64,000 nt of DNA from Meghimatium bilineatum. Taxonomy: Eukaryota; Mollusca; Gastropoda; Stylommatophora; Philomycidae. The translations under genes and the position numbers were made by a program. Numbering within the stretch: the first letter of the stretch is position 1; each line of letters starts with the position of its first letter. Location of the stretch: positions 19,303,379-19,367,378 of the forward strand of contig CM067317.1 in NCBI GenBank assembly GCA_034231615.1. The letters run 5' to 3'. Positions 1 through 9,849 of this stretch are shown here, piece by piece. The notes under the pieces were generated by a model. The model was not told the origin of the DNA and made no database searches. It saw only the letters and a list, made by a program, of their open reading frames with translations.

Positions 1-560
1 TTCATTCAGGACTCTTCCTGTCTCACGTAGCCTCATAAATAACATTTATCACTCAAGCGTAACATAATGAAGGCAGATGTGTATAACACATGATAACTTC
101 TTTAATCCAGTAACGAGACTGAGGTTAAAAGGGGGAGTCGGAAGAATGTCGACGCTATCAATGACTTTAAGACGTGTTACACTTGTCACATTCAACGAGT
201 ATTTTCCGAGGGCCCTGACTGTATAAGTTTACTGGTGCCTTTAGTACATGTATCTGGGACGTGACTAATTATGAGAGGTTAGATACTTTTGGAATACATT
301 ATCTCCCTTGCGTGATATGTAACCCCACAATGACTGAAGGCGTGAGAGAAAAAAAAAGGAATCCATCGCAACAAATGGGAAGATAAACGAAGTATATATT
401 GATAAACATTATTTGAGTGTATCATCAATATAAGGGAGAGTTTTTGACCACTACCTACAGCAGTTTTTCTGTACGGAAACACAACTAGCTCTGGATCGAT
501 TTCATGAAAGTCCTCCATCTAAGGTCTCTCCTACGTACATCATATTCCCCCGTTATTTTT
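1..560. other. Unassigned AT-rich sequence
   Basis: No open frame, transposon domain, tRNA-like box or tandem repeat was recognised here. Short open frames look random. A pyrimidine-rich tract ending in AG lies at 551-567, but the frame following it stops within three codons, so it is not supported as an exon boundary. Confidence 0.5.
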
Positions 561-588
561 GTTTCAGTTTTACTGAGTTTCACCAGAG

Positions 589-1112
589 GATGAATTGAAC
601 TCTAACATAAAAGATGAATTGAATTCTAAAGTAAAAGATGAATTGAACTTTAACATAGAAGATGACTTTAACTCTAACATTAAAGATGAATTGAACTCTA
701 ACATAAAAGATGAATTGAACTCTAACATAGAAGATGACTTTAACTCTAACATTAAAGATGAATTAAACTCTAACATAGAAGATGACTTTAACTCTAACAT
801 TAAAGATGAATTGAACTCTAACATAAAAGATGAATTGAACTCTAACATAGAAGATGACTTTAACTCTAACATTAAAGATGAATTGAACTCTAACATAAAA
901 GATGAATTGAACTCTAACATAGAAGATGACTTTAACTCTAACATTAAAGATGAATTGAACTCTAACATAAAAGATGAATTGAACTCTAACATAAAAGATG
1001 AATTGAACTCTAAAATAAAAGATGAATTGAGCACTAACATAAAAGATGAATTGAACTCTAACATAAAAGATGAATTGAACTCTAACATAAAAGATGAATT
1101 GAACTCTAACAT
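589..1112. repeat. 24-bp minisatellite, about 22 units
   Basis: The unit reads about GATGAATTGAACTCTAACAT plus four A/G-rich bases. Two main variants occur, one reading NSNIKDEL and one reading NSNIEDDF on the + strand. They alternate as two of the first plus one of the second, giving a 72-bp higher-order period over much of the array. Because 24 is a multiple of three and the unit has no stop in some frames, long frames stay open on both strands. There is no initiating ATG context, no supported splice junction and no recognisable domain, so it is treated as non-coding. Confidence 0.9.
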
Positions 1113-1374
1113 TTCCAAATTAGAGCTAAAAACCGGAGTCTTAGTGACTCACAAATGAATGACTGACTGATTCACTCACTAAGTAGATAAGTAATTAATT
1201 ATTTTTTAACTAGCGATAGTTAGTTAGTTGCTCTTTTACTCAATGCCATTGTGTGATACATGCATGTGTTTGTGAGCTGTTGTTTTGTTCCATATAATGT
1301 GTTGATAAAACTAGCGAATGAAATACGTAATTTAACAACTACTTTGTAATTAATTCAACAGTAATATATGGAAT

Positions 1375-1437
1375 AAACTAACCATCCAACCAAGTAACTA
1401 ACCATCCAACCAAGTAACTAACCATCCAACCAATGAA
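1375..1437. repeat. 20-bp tandem repeat, three units
   Basis: Three near-identical copies of a unit containing AACTAACCATCCAACCAAGT lie head to tail in otherwise unassigned sequence between the 24-bp array and a LINE fragment. Confidence 0.85.
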
Positions 1438-1461
1438 CTTAATTACATTAGATATTAGGTC

Positions 1462-2512
1462 TGTTGACTATCCTCTTCGCACAACGGACACGCCCATAAG
1501 TGCCCAGATCTCTGCTTCAGTAAATCTGTCAGGGTATAACGGCTGATGGTTCCGGTTCTATGTTGGTTCACTGCTATTTTTGAAATCTGTATCAGGTGTT
1601 CTACGAGCCACGTCCATCCTCACTCCCAATTCGTGCATTCTGCATATTGACTCATGCTTATTCATCTCAAAATCATATGATCGTGAGTACTCACGAATAT
1701 CAATGAGTATGTCGCCTTGGTCCATAGGCTGACCATATGTTGTGGTGACGAGGCTAACCAATTAGTCGGCCGGTTCGTTTTCCACTACGCCCGCGTGTCC
1801 GGGACAAAAGTAATCGTGAGTTTTCGTAGTGATGCCCCCAATTTAGCTCTCTCTAATGACTCCACCCATCCCCCTACGAACATCACCTGTTTTGACTTTC
1901 TGAATCATATTCATTGAGTCATTTAGTATGCACGCATGGGAATAGTCTTGCGATCCAGACAGTTAAGTGCCTGCGTTACGGCAAATACTTCCATTGTTGG
2001 ACTTGTTGTTGCGGTAAAGGTACCACTGGCTTGGTGTACTTTTCTTCCCTCTGGTCTGGCAGTAAAGGTCCATGAGCATTGGTGGTGATGGATGAGCGAC
2101 AAGTCCGTGTAAATCACATTCATGGGCATGCTTGCAGATTAGTTCCTTGATCTCAGCATCCAAGATTCACGGGGCTGTATTTCCTGCACTCTCTATTGAG
2201 TGTAATGACGGTCGTGACTGCCTCTTGAAAGACCATATCAATAGGTATTCATTCTCGCCAGGAGTTATGCCTTCTGGGGCGCAGATCAGTTTAACGGTAT
2301 CCTCGGCAAGAGCTATCCACGATTTACCTCTCTTGAGCCTGCTTCCCTTCACACGAAGGAGCTCACTGTGTAGTGGGTTGTCTATGTCAGAACTCACTCT
2401 GAGGTACGTACGGGCACGCCACATATCAATTCTGTGAGATATGATTGGAAAATCAAGGAGGAATCTCAAAGCCACACAGGGTGTGTCCCTTGTGCAACAA
2501 GGATGATCCAAT
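1462..2512 (-). mobile_element. LINE fragment, RNase H and C-terminus (family B)
   Basis: Reading the - strand from 2512 there is a linker, then an RNase H domain with VIYTD near 2120, SPTMEVFAVTQALN near 2000, a LNDSMNMIQKVKTG segment near 1900 and GHAGVVENEPADQL near 1760. A C-terminal region reading RTPDTDF follows. The frame shifts near 2110 and again near 1925, so it is a pseudogene. The closely similar copy at 47820-48188 shows the better preserved form GHAGVEGNELADQL. RNase H downstream of reverse transcriptase is known from I- and Jockey-related non-LTR elements. The reverse transcriptase itself is missing, consistent with 5' truncation. Confidence 0.75.
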
Positions 2513-2589
2513 TAACTTAATTGTATATTGATACTTACTATATCAGTAAGCCAAATGATGTACAATCCATCCCAATAAACAATTAGCAT

Positions 2590-2720
2590 CCGTCGAAGAC
2601 GGATGTGTCGGGCCATTGGCGCAAATAAAAAAGGCGAAACAACATATTTCAATTCTCTGGACTACATCCTGCTTGAAATAGCGGGAGTTTAGGAATGAAC
2701 GCTGAAGAAGAAGAAACGAC
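2590..2720 (+). mobile_element. SINE-like repeat, subfamily A
   Basis: Runs from CCGTCGAAGACGGATGTGTC through GGACTACATCCTGC to a GAACGCTGAAGAAGAAGAA tail. Three other copies of this subfamily lie at 8710-8860 (-), 17325-17456 (-) and 41555-41715 (+). All end at the same (GAA)n side, a polarity typical of retroposons. No coding capacity. It shares its 3' segment with subfamily B, for example at 42300-42465. Confidence 0.7.
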
Positions 2721-2728
2721 TAACAAAC

Positions 2729-2905
2729 CAACCAATTAACCAAATAATCAACATGTCATCAAACAGTTATATAAGCAACCAATCAATTAACCAAATAATC
2801 AAAATATTATCAAACAGCTGTATAAGCAACCAATCAATTAACCAAATAATCAAAATATCATCAAACAGTAATATAAGCAACCAACCAATTAACCAAAATG
2901 TCATC
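2729..2905. repeat. 51-bp tandem repeat, about three units
   Basis: Units contain AACCAATCAATTAACCAAAT and ATCAAACAG with TATAAGC. The period is 51 bp. A short frame of about 60 codons through it reflects the multiple-of-three period rather than a gene. Confidence 0.85.
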
Positions 2906-3530
2906 CCAGTGGGGGATGTGATTATATACACTGATTGATGGATTTGTGATTAGACTTGTTCCCAGTGTTTGGGCCTAAACAACTCAGTGCACATGTAAAA
3001 CTATCAGGGAGGAGAGTGCGGACTTTGTGATTACTCCGAGTAGCATGACCATGGAGATTATGGCGGTGACCAGAGTATTTGAGTGGGTAGGCATTCAGGA
3101 GGTAACACAGGTCTACATCTTGAGTGACTCTATGAGTATGATTAGGAAGGTACAAGTGGGTCTCATGCGCGAACTGTGGATTGAGACCTTGAGAAACGAA
3201 AGTGTGAAAGTGGTTACATTTATTTTCGTGACTGGGCATGTGGATCCTCAAGGCAATGGAAGAGCAGATAAACTGACGTCATGGGCGATTGTGACACAGG
3301 GCGATGGGGCAATGGATCGAGCTGACGTTTTGAACTCCTTAAGAGATATGACACGCAAGAGTGAGACTAGTGTGGATGATGATTCTTTTTCAGTGAGAGA
3401 TTGGAGCAACTGTGGTCGTGTCCAGTTTGCAATGATAATGATCCGACGACTAACGAACAAATTGACATTGTCAGACTACCTCAGTATGTCAACATGGTCT
3501 ATTGTCTTTCACATAGCGTAGGGGTGAATG
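2905..3530 (+). mobile_element. LINE fragment, RNase H (family C)
   Basis: The start shows VIIYTD near 2920. A long frame from about 3027 reads SSMTMEIMAVTRVFEW, then ILSDSMSMIRKV, then a degraded FIFVTGHVDPQGNGRADKL. These are the acidic and late His-type RNase H motifs in the expected order. CDNDDPTTN near 3440 resembles the C-terminal cysteine-rich tail. Frames are broken before 3027 and after 3520. A related short tail may lie at 34925-34990. Reverse transcriptase is absent, so this is a 5'-truncated dead copy. Confidence 0.7.
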
Positions 3531-3539
3531 GAGCTTGAG

Positions 3540-3730
3540 TTTGCATTTCAAGGCCAGATGTGTCGCCTCGACTGTGATATGACCGTGTTTGTTAAAGATG
3601 TCCCTGACGTTTTCTATCCATCTTTTTCGTGGTCTTTGTACCCGTATCTCATTTGGTTATATGCCTGTACGGACAACTTATCGTGACGCATTCTCATAAT
3701 GTGGCTAAACCACTTGATGTCAACATGGTA
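3540..3730 (-). mobile_element. LINE C-terminal fragment (RTE-like)
   Basis: The reverse complement gives IKWFSHIMRM, then a segment resembling VQAYNQMRYGYK and KTSGTSLTNT. This matches the C-terminal part of the + strand element at 35070-35645, where the same motifs occur in the same order. Only about 190 bp are kept and frames are broken. Confidence 0.6.
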
Positions 3731-3984
3731 TAAGGATTAAATGAATATTCAGAGTTGGATCATCAGACAAAGAGACATTGTTATCGCAAAGGATCAGTTT
3801 TTGCGGGAAAATGTGAAAGTCGTGTGGAAAAACATTACAGTAAATATGCCCCTAAATATATCAATATGGATAAAATGTCAGTTTTACGTCTAACTGCTAT
3901 TTGTCCGTTTTTAATGTGGTCTTTGTGTAATGTTAACATATGATAAACATAGTACTAACGTATAACGCAGGTAATCTAGTCTTT

Positions 3985-4560
3985 CTGGACGACGGCTAAC
4001 AGAGTATTATTGTCGGGTGCTCACATAAAAAAATACAAATGGCAGAGCACATGTCAATAATAAAAATGACAGTACACAGGACATAATTAACGTTTCGACA
4101 AAATGTTTTTATCAAGATAACATAACAGGATATGTATAAAAACGTAAATACGTGTGCAAACGAGACGAATAAAGTGATGACGAAAAAGGTGGAACAAAAT
4201 GAGGACCACACCAACCGAGAACTAAACACATGAATTGTCCAAATTAAATCCAAAAGGCTTGAAGGTACCACACTATAAAATAAATCGATTCTCAAGATTT
4301 ATCATGGGTGGTCCAGGATCTGAGGGCCGTGACCTGGATATCAAGAGCACCACGATGGCTATCACCGTTGAAGTGAGTGACGACATGAGTAGGGTTTCTG
4401 TGGTTGGTGTCATGAAGATTGCTTCGGAAACTGTTGCTTAATCTTAAGCCAGTTTCACCGATATACTGCTTACCACGGCGTTTATATATGATAATGTAAA
4501 TGACAGTAAGGGGTTTACATGTTAAAGCTTCATGCTTATGCAGTGACGATTACTATTTTT
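3985..4560 (-). mobile_element. Penelope-like element, 3' part with GIY-YIG domain
   Basis: On the - strand from about 4500 the translation gives VIYII followed by GKQYIGETG, the IY and YIG halves of a GIY-YIG endonuclease. Downstream come HFNGDSHRGALDI and a segment ending in a long AT-rich 3' region that finishes near GGACGACGGC at 3992. Penelope-like elements encode reverse transcriptase followed by this endonuclease type. Reverse transcriptase is absent here. The copy is the inverted partner of the one at 4560-5525. Two stop codons and Cys-to-Tyr and Cys-to-Arg changes in the first motif mark it as dead. Confidence 0.75.
4091..4123 (-). ncRNA. Degenerate hammerhead-like motif in Penelope 3' region
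   Basis: Read on the - strand this gives ATCTTGATAAAAA, a spacer, then GTCGAAACG. Hammerhead ribozymes use a CTGATGA box and a GAAA box separated by stem II, and are documented in Penelope-like elements. The CTGATGA box is altered and stem II is poorly paired, so activity is not expected. The location matches the + strand partner. Confidence 0.3.
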
Positions 4561-5525
4561 CATGGGCATGGCTCCGTTTACGTCTGCTATATCGCCTCGA
4601 TGCATTGACTAACTCCCAGTGTTCTTCCTCCTCCTCTGATAGAGTTAAACTTGTCCTTACCTTTCATCCACATAACTCTATTGTCCTACGCATCTTGCTA
4701 AAGAATTATTCCCTTCTCCAGTCTGATCCTTACACTCGTGCAGTTTTCCGGGACCTACCCCTGATTGCCTACATACGCAAAAAAAATCTCAATGACATCT
4801 TGATTCCTGTGCTCTGACTATTTTATCACTGTCCGTTGCAAAGGCTTTCGCATGTTTTTATGTGGTTCAGATTGGTTCCGTTTCATCTCCTAAGGCCACC
4901 TTCACTATCGATGAGACCTTGACATGTGAATCCCGTAATGTCATTTACGTTATCATATGTAAACGTTGTGGTAAGCATTATATCACAGAAAACCTATTCC
5001 TGTCATCACTCACGTCAACGGTGATGGTCATCTTGGTGCTCATGATATATAGGTCACTGTCCTCAGATCCTGCAACACGGATGGTAGATCTAGCTACGCG
5101 CTTGAAAATCGATTTATTTTGAAGTTTGTTACCCTCAAACCTTTTTTTTTAATACTTAATTTCGACCATTCATTTGTTTAATTGTCGGTTGGTGTGGTCC
5201 TCGTTTTATTGATATTGTTTAGTCTTCTCCTTATTCGTCTCGTTTTCACATGTATTTTACGTTTTTATGTATGTCCTGTTCCTATCCTTCTGTTCATTTC
5301 CAAATTACGATAGGAAACGATAGTTGTGTCGTTTCTACTTGGGGCTTTTTTTTTTTTTTTGTGTATAAATGTCCTTGTTATCTTGATTAAAAACCTTGCG
5401 GTCGAAATTTTGTCATGTGTAGGCCTATTGTTATCTGTATGATTATGTCCTGTGCTCTGGCATTTATATTTTTTTCAAGTGAGCACCCAACAGTGATAGT
5501 CTGTTAACCGTCGTCCAGTAAGAAT
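4560..5525 (+). mobile_element. Penelope-like element, RT thumb plus GIY-YIG remnant
   Basis: At 4644-4815 the frame gives VKLVLTFHPHN, NYSLLQSDPYTRAVF and a short IRKKNLNDI segment, resembling the end of the Penelope-type reverse transcriptase. After a frame break, 4920-5000 gives TCESRNVIYVIICKRCGKHY, the start of the GIY-YIG domain. The YIGETG half is damaged here to YITENL. An AT-rich 3' region follows, ending in CGTCGTCCAG near 5518, the same end as the inverted copy. Junction with the partner is near 4535-4560. Confidence 0.75.
5381..5420 (+). ncRNA. Degenerate hammerhead-like motif in Penelope 3' region
   Basis: The sequence reads CTTGATTAAAAACC, then GCGGTCGAAA, then TTTTGTC. AACC and GGT can form a short stem II between the two boxes. 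The first box has two changes from CTGATGA, so this is probably a dead copy of a once functional motif. Confidence 0.35.
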
Positions 5526-5529
5526 AATA

Positions 5530-7110
5530 TACCTCTGTTCAACGTAATACTATTTTCATACAGTTCTACCACAGTATTACTTTTATTGATTGCCATATGG
5601 TGAACAGTTGTACTGCAGTTTCCCGCTAATTCAGCATAAAATACAGTACGACATATAGCTGTATTATATTTTTTCTTCAAGGGGCTAGCTAGTGTAAATG
5701 TTCTACATCATCCATTATCTCGTGAGCTTCGAATTTCGTTTGATCACTGAAGCGATTTTGGAGAACAAATAGAATTGACCCCTGTCCTTCATAGTTGGAG
5801 TAAAATGTTTTATGACATTCACAATGGATCACATATTCCGCATTAAAAGCACCTACACTAAACATCGTATCTATTCCTAGACTAAAAGGTCACAATATCA
5901 TAAAATGTGATAAAAAGCCACCACTCCCTGATAAAAACTACAGAAAACCGATGTTAGGATAAATGACATAATAAAAAGAAACATAACTACTAAATAAACA
6001 AACACAGCCTTCTCGCATTGGAAACGTCAATTCGGAGATTCTGTGTGAAATTTCCCGACGTTAAAGAATCATTAGCTGCTCTCGGAAACTGACGTGCGGC
6101 ATCTTAGAGAGGGGCAGAGTACTTATGTATTAACCAGAATACAATGAAATCAATTCTCTAAATCACATTTCTTCGCCAGCGCAACAGAACGCGTGTTTTG
6201 CTCCTAACTTCATGTGTAAGAAAACAAGATTTGGGCACAAATGACTTCTGGTTAACAGTGCAATGTCTATAATAAACATTTCCTATTTACACATATACAT
6301 ATGCAAAAATGTAACTTCTACGGCAAAAGTAAAAGATCGACACACATGACAAGGTAGAATGTTAGCTCCATCAAAGTCAACTTCACAGTTGTGGACATAA
6401 ATAAACTATAAAACCACTCCTTTTTGAGAATATTTTGCACATTTACAAACACCATTTTCACAGGTTCGACTCGGTGAAATCAGATCAGAAGTTTGACCCA
6501 TCAGTGACGGAGAAAAATAGCTCTATCTAGGCAAACCGACCGTAAGTGTAGTAAGTTGTGTGTTTTGACGAAAAGTCTATGCATGACTGCCCATCCATTT
6601 GGACGATTAGCCTCAGGAAGATGAAACTGATTACCGTAGAATATAAATTCAGATGCTATCAGTGTGCTTTATTTTTTTTTTTAACTGTATCTCTTCTTAG
6701 TTGTTCTTAATTATCTCTGAGAGACGATCATGTTCTTTGTATAAGTGTTACATTTGTTGATTTACTATATTTGTATACGTTCATTATAAATATGTTTATG
6801 GCTTAACTTTATATGCAGTGAAAATACAAATATATATCATATGGTTAAGTACGCTTCTTTCAACCGTTGACGTCAGTTCAATTCGGTTATGTCAGGGATG
6901 TTTATCATAAAACTTGCTGTAAGACCCAGAGTTGCCCGGAGTAAATAAAATTATATGACTTTTTATTATGTATGCCTTCCACTCTATAATAAAAGAGAGG
7001 AGTGATAAGAAGTATTGTCAATGCTTGTCATCAGATCAACTGTTGAAGGTTTACAATTGTGTGTTGTTGTGTATTTAAGTGACTTTAGTGCGAAGAGCCA
7101 TTATATATAT
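5530..7110. other. Unassigned AT-rich sequence
   Basis: About 1.6 kb without a recognisable open frame, transposase or reverse-transcriptase motif, tandem array or tRNA-like box. Codon-sized frames are short and scattered. Confidence 0.5.
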
Positions 7111-7121
7111 TATCATTTATA

Positions 7122-7124
<3 letters not shown>

Positions 7125-7152
<28 letters not shown>

Positions 7153-7153
7153 A
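7125..7153. repeat. (TA)n microsatellite
   Basis: Uninterrupted TA dinucleotides in a wider AT-rich patch. Confidence 0.9.
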
Positions 7154-7549
7154 AACGAATTATATGCATATAAGATGATAGTAAAAGTGCTCCCAACCAT
7201 TAATTTTTAGAGATAGCATATAGTCATGTTATAGATATGTTCCAGAAATAAATGAAATTTTCCATAGAAAATATTGAATTATTTTAATACATTATAGCCA
7301 CACATCGCATGTTATGATGACAATAGTATCAGACGTTTGCTGTTGTATCTCTCTGGAGTGTAAAGAGATAACTAATTATGACAAATAATCCACTGTTCAA
7401 GTTGTTAGAGAATGGTTGGAGATGTAGTTGGATTCAAACACGGATACACTCAAGTTAGGAGAAGTTACTCTAATCATCAACTTCACTCTCACCTATTTGA
7501 GAACAGTGACAAGACAAAACAAACAACAACAAAACAGAAGAAAACATTT

Positions 7550-7690
7550 TAAGAGACTTTAATGCACATTTGGGACCAGACAGATACATACTAGATGAAT
7601 GCATAGGACCTTTAGGAGACAAAATAAAATAGGTAAATGATTCGAAACAGAGAATACAAAGTTTCGGTCTCTTTACCATTCAAAAAGCTA
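7550..7690 (+). mobile_element. LINE endonuclease fragment
   Basis: The frame reads DFNAHLGPDR, then LDECIGPLGDK, a stop, then RIQSFGLFTIQK. DFN followed by a small residue and a charged patch is the apurinic-endonuclease-like GDFNAH motif of non-LTR retrotransposons. Only about 45 residues survive and one in-frame stop is present. The sequence after 7690 is unrelated, so this is probably a separate insertion from the RNase H remnant at 7765. Confidence 0.6.
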
Positions 7691-7764
7691 TGTGTTGTCT
7701 TTTTGTGAAAAATAGCTAGGGGGTGTGTGTGGCCTATGGCTCACCTCTCGGTTAAGTTTCTAGT

Positions 7765-8445
7765 ACTAAACGTTCCAACTACTCTGCAGAAGTACAGGCT
7801 TTAAACATGGATGCAGAAATAATTAAAAACACAACAAGCCAATGCCAGCAGGTGGTATTTCTTACTGATTCTATGTCTGTCCTACAAGCCCTTGACAGCG
7901 ATAAACTGCCAGACCTGAAGAAAGCCATACGAGAAGTGAGCATCCAAAGAAGGGTAGCGCTACAGTGGATACCATCCCACTGTGGCATACCAGGAAATGA
8001 ATAGGCAGACAGACTGACAAAGGATGGAGCATCACAGGAACAAAAAGACCAAGAAATCACCTACCAAGACAAGAAGATCCTCATTAAAGCCATCAGGAAA
8101 GTCGACCACCCAAAAGACAATTACCACTATCTCGACAGAGCAGAGTAGGTTATTATCTTGCTCCTCAGAACAGGACACAACAGATTAAACATCCACTTAA
8201 ATAGGCTAAGATTGGACCCATCACCACCGTGCCCTTGTGGGCAGGCAGCACAGACCACTGAATATATCCTGCAAAACTGCAATACACTAAACCAGTTAAG
8301 GGAAGAACACTGGCTCACAGAGATGGATATCCACAGAAAGATGTATGGGAGCACTGCGGAGCTTTCAAATACAGCAGCATTTATTAAGAAAACAGGACTT
8401 GCTGAGTAGACATGTCAAACTGCGAACGAGAAGAAGAAGAAGAGT
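7765..8445 (+). mobile_element. LINE 3' end: RNase H, zinc knuckle, (GAA)n tail (family J)
   Basis: From 7770 the frame gives NYSAEVQALNMDAE, then VVFLTDSMSVLQAL, then WIPSHCGIPGNE followed by a stop where KADQL would continue. A second stop breaks the frame near 8147. The C-terminus reads CPCGQAAQTTEYILQNC, a CxC...H/Y...C knuckle-like motif, and ends GLAE before a stop at 8409. The 3' UTR is short and ends GCGAACGAGAAGAAGAAG. It is a diverged relative of the 18.8-22.6 kb element, 5'-truncated to the RNase H domain. About 290 codons in all, with two stops. Confidence 0.8.
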
Positions 8446-8709
8446 ACTAAACGTCAGATTCTGAGTTATCTCCCCCCCCCCCACAACTTATCTACGAGAG
8501 TGATCATGAATTCATCGCCACATCGAAATTCAGAGGCAACGTAGTGTGAACATATTCTATCTCTAGCTATGTTAATCTATCAACCTTCCTCCGTGATCAC
8601 TATGACAGCATTACCTGAACTACCACTACCCGTTAATTGTATTGGTCATAAAAAAACAGTAAATCGCACGCACAAGTGACCCCCCCCCCCCTTAAATATT
8701 AAGTAGTTC

Positions 8710-8860
8710 TTCTTCATCGTTCATTCCCAACATCTTATTGGATTTTCCACTTAACAGGACAATGTTCCTACTAGATTTCCAGCAAGATATAGTCCATATA
8801 ATGGAAATGTATTGTCTCGCTCGGAATTTTACGCCAATGGCCCAACACAACTGTCATCGG
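8710..8860 (-). mobile_element. SINE-like repeat, subfamily A
   Basis: On the + strand it starts with a degraded TTCTTC tract, then CTACTAGATTTCCAGCA and ATAGTCCATATAATGGAAATG. It ends near CAACTGTCATCGGCAG, which corresponds to the CCGCCGAAGACGG end of other copies. Orientation is - by the (GAA)n rule. Confidence 0.65.
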
Positions 8861-8902
8861 CAGTATATAAAACCATTCAACATAATTAAAAACTACATTG
8901 GT

Positions 8903-9026
8903 GATTATTGTATGGATTTCGGCTGGTCACTATTTATATGCCTTGAATCGCCTGTGCTATTTTTGATATGCTATTTTTGAACTACAATTATGTAAATAGT
9001 GACCAGCCGAAATCCAAACAATAATT
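8903..9026. repeat. Foldback: inverted repeat with about 36-bp arms
   Basis: Left arm 8903-8938 and right arm 8991-9026 both contain the GGATTTCGGCTGGTCACTAT segment or its complement and match at about 33 of 36 positions. The spacer is about 52 bp. The AATTAAAA flank is shared on both sides. It could be a small MITE or an inverted duplication; no target duplication was confirmed. Confidence 0.75.
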
Positions 9027-9084
9027 AAAAGACATAATGAACGGGGTCCTAATTAATTATATTCGAAGAACTATATTGGAGACG

Positions 9085-9245
9085 GTCGTGGCTCACCAGT
9101 AATATTGGATTGACTTCAATGTACTCGGGTTACCCAATATGAAAAAGCACTCTATGGGAAAGACACTTTAAAAATGCGACACGAGCCGGATTTTGAACTC
9201 ACGACCTCTTGAGCGCAACGATTAGCTTATCCAATATGAAAGGGA
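9085..9245 (-). mobile_element. tRNA-headed SINE fragment
   Basis: The reverse complement gives GATAAGCTAATCGTTGCG (A-box-like) and, about 20 nt later, GAGTTCAAAATCCGGC (B-box-like). This spacing fits a polymerase III promoter of tRNA type. A GACTTCAATGTACTCGGG segment in the body recurs near 31620. There is no complete cloverleaf, so it is not called a tRNA gene. Confidence 0.5.
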
Positions 9246-9349
9246 AATCCCATTAAAACAGAGAGATGAAAACGACGAATAGAGTAGCAGGTATTGTTAT
9301 GAATAATTTATAGATTGTCTGATTTGAATACATTTTCACAATTTTCCTG

Positions 9350-9615
9350 TCATCAATAATTATCCAGAAGAAATGTATGTGGAGTTTTATTATGTGTACA
9401 TTCTTTCATTATATCTTTCGTTACTGCATGTTTTCATGTGAAGGAGTGCAAGGAGCTTTCTATGGGTTGTGAAAAAAAGGCCTCTTTGCCATAGCAGACG
9501 CCGTGACATATACAGGAAGGATTTTGATTGTACCTCCAAAAGATAAAATCGTGTCCCAACCGTGGATTGCACCCGGAACCTCAAGGGTCTGAGAACGGGA
9601 TTCTAACCACATGGA
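9350..9615 (-). mobile_element. Possible tRNA-headed SINE
   Basis: The reverse complement from 9612 has ATGTGGTTAGAATCCCG as a possible A box and GTTCCGGGTGCAATCC as a possible B box, followed by a body without coding capacity. No second copy was found in the window, so this rests on box resemblance only. Confidence 0.35.
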
Positions 9616-9849
9616 CATGTGCTCCAAACTCTATGTAATATATTGTCAGTAAATCTATCTCTCAATAACTTCACACTTGTTATCTCAATGTTTTATTTCA
9701 AACTGTTTTTACTTTCTGAAACGGATTATCAATTAATTAATTCTTTATTATCTCTCTCATTGACACATCAGAGCTGTGGTCATTTGGCAGAGTCGACAAT
9801 AATCACTCAGCTCGACTAAGATGATGATAATACATGCGGTGTGTCCGAC

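Noticed and set aside
570-1158. Long open frames on both strands as a repetitive protein gene with KDEL motifs
   Set aside because: The frames arise from a 24-bp tandem repeat lacking stops. KDEL matters only at a protein's C-terminus and the array has no start context or exon structure.
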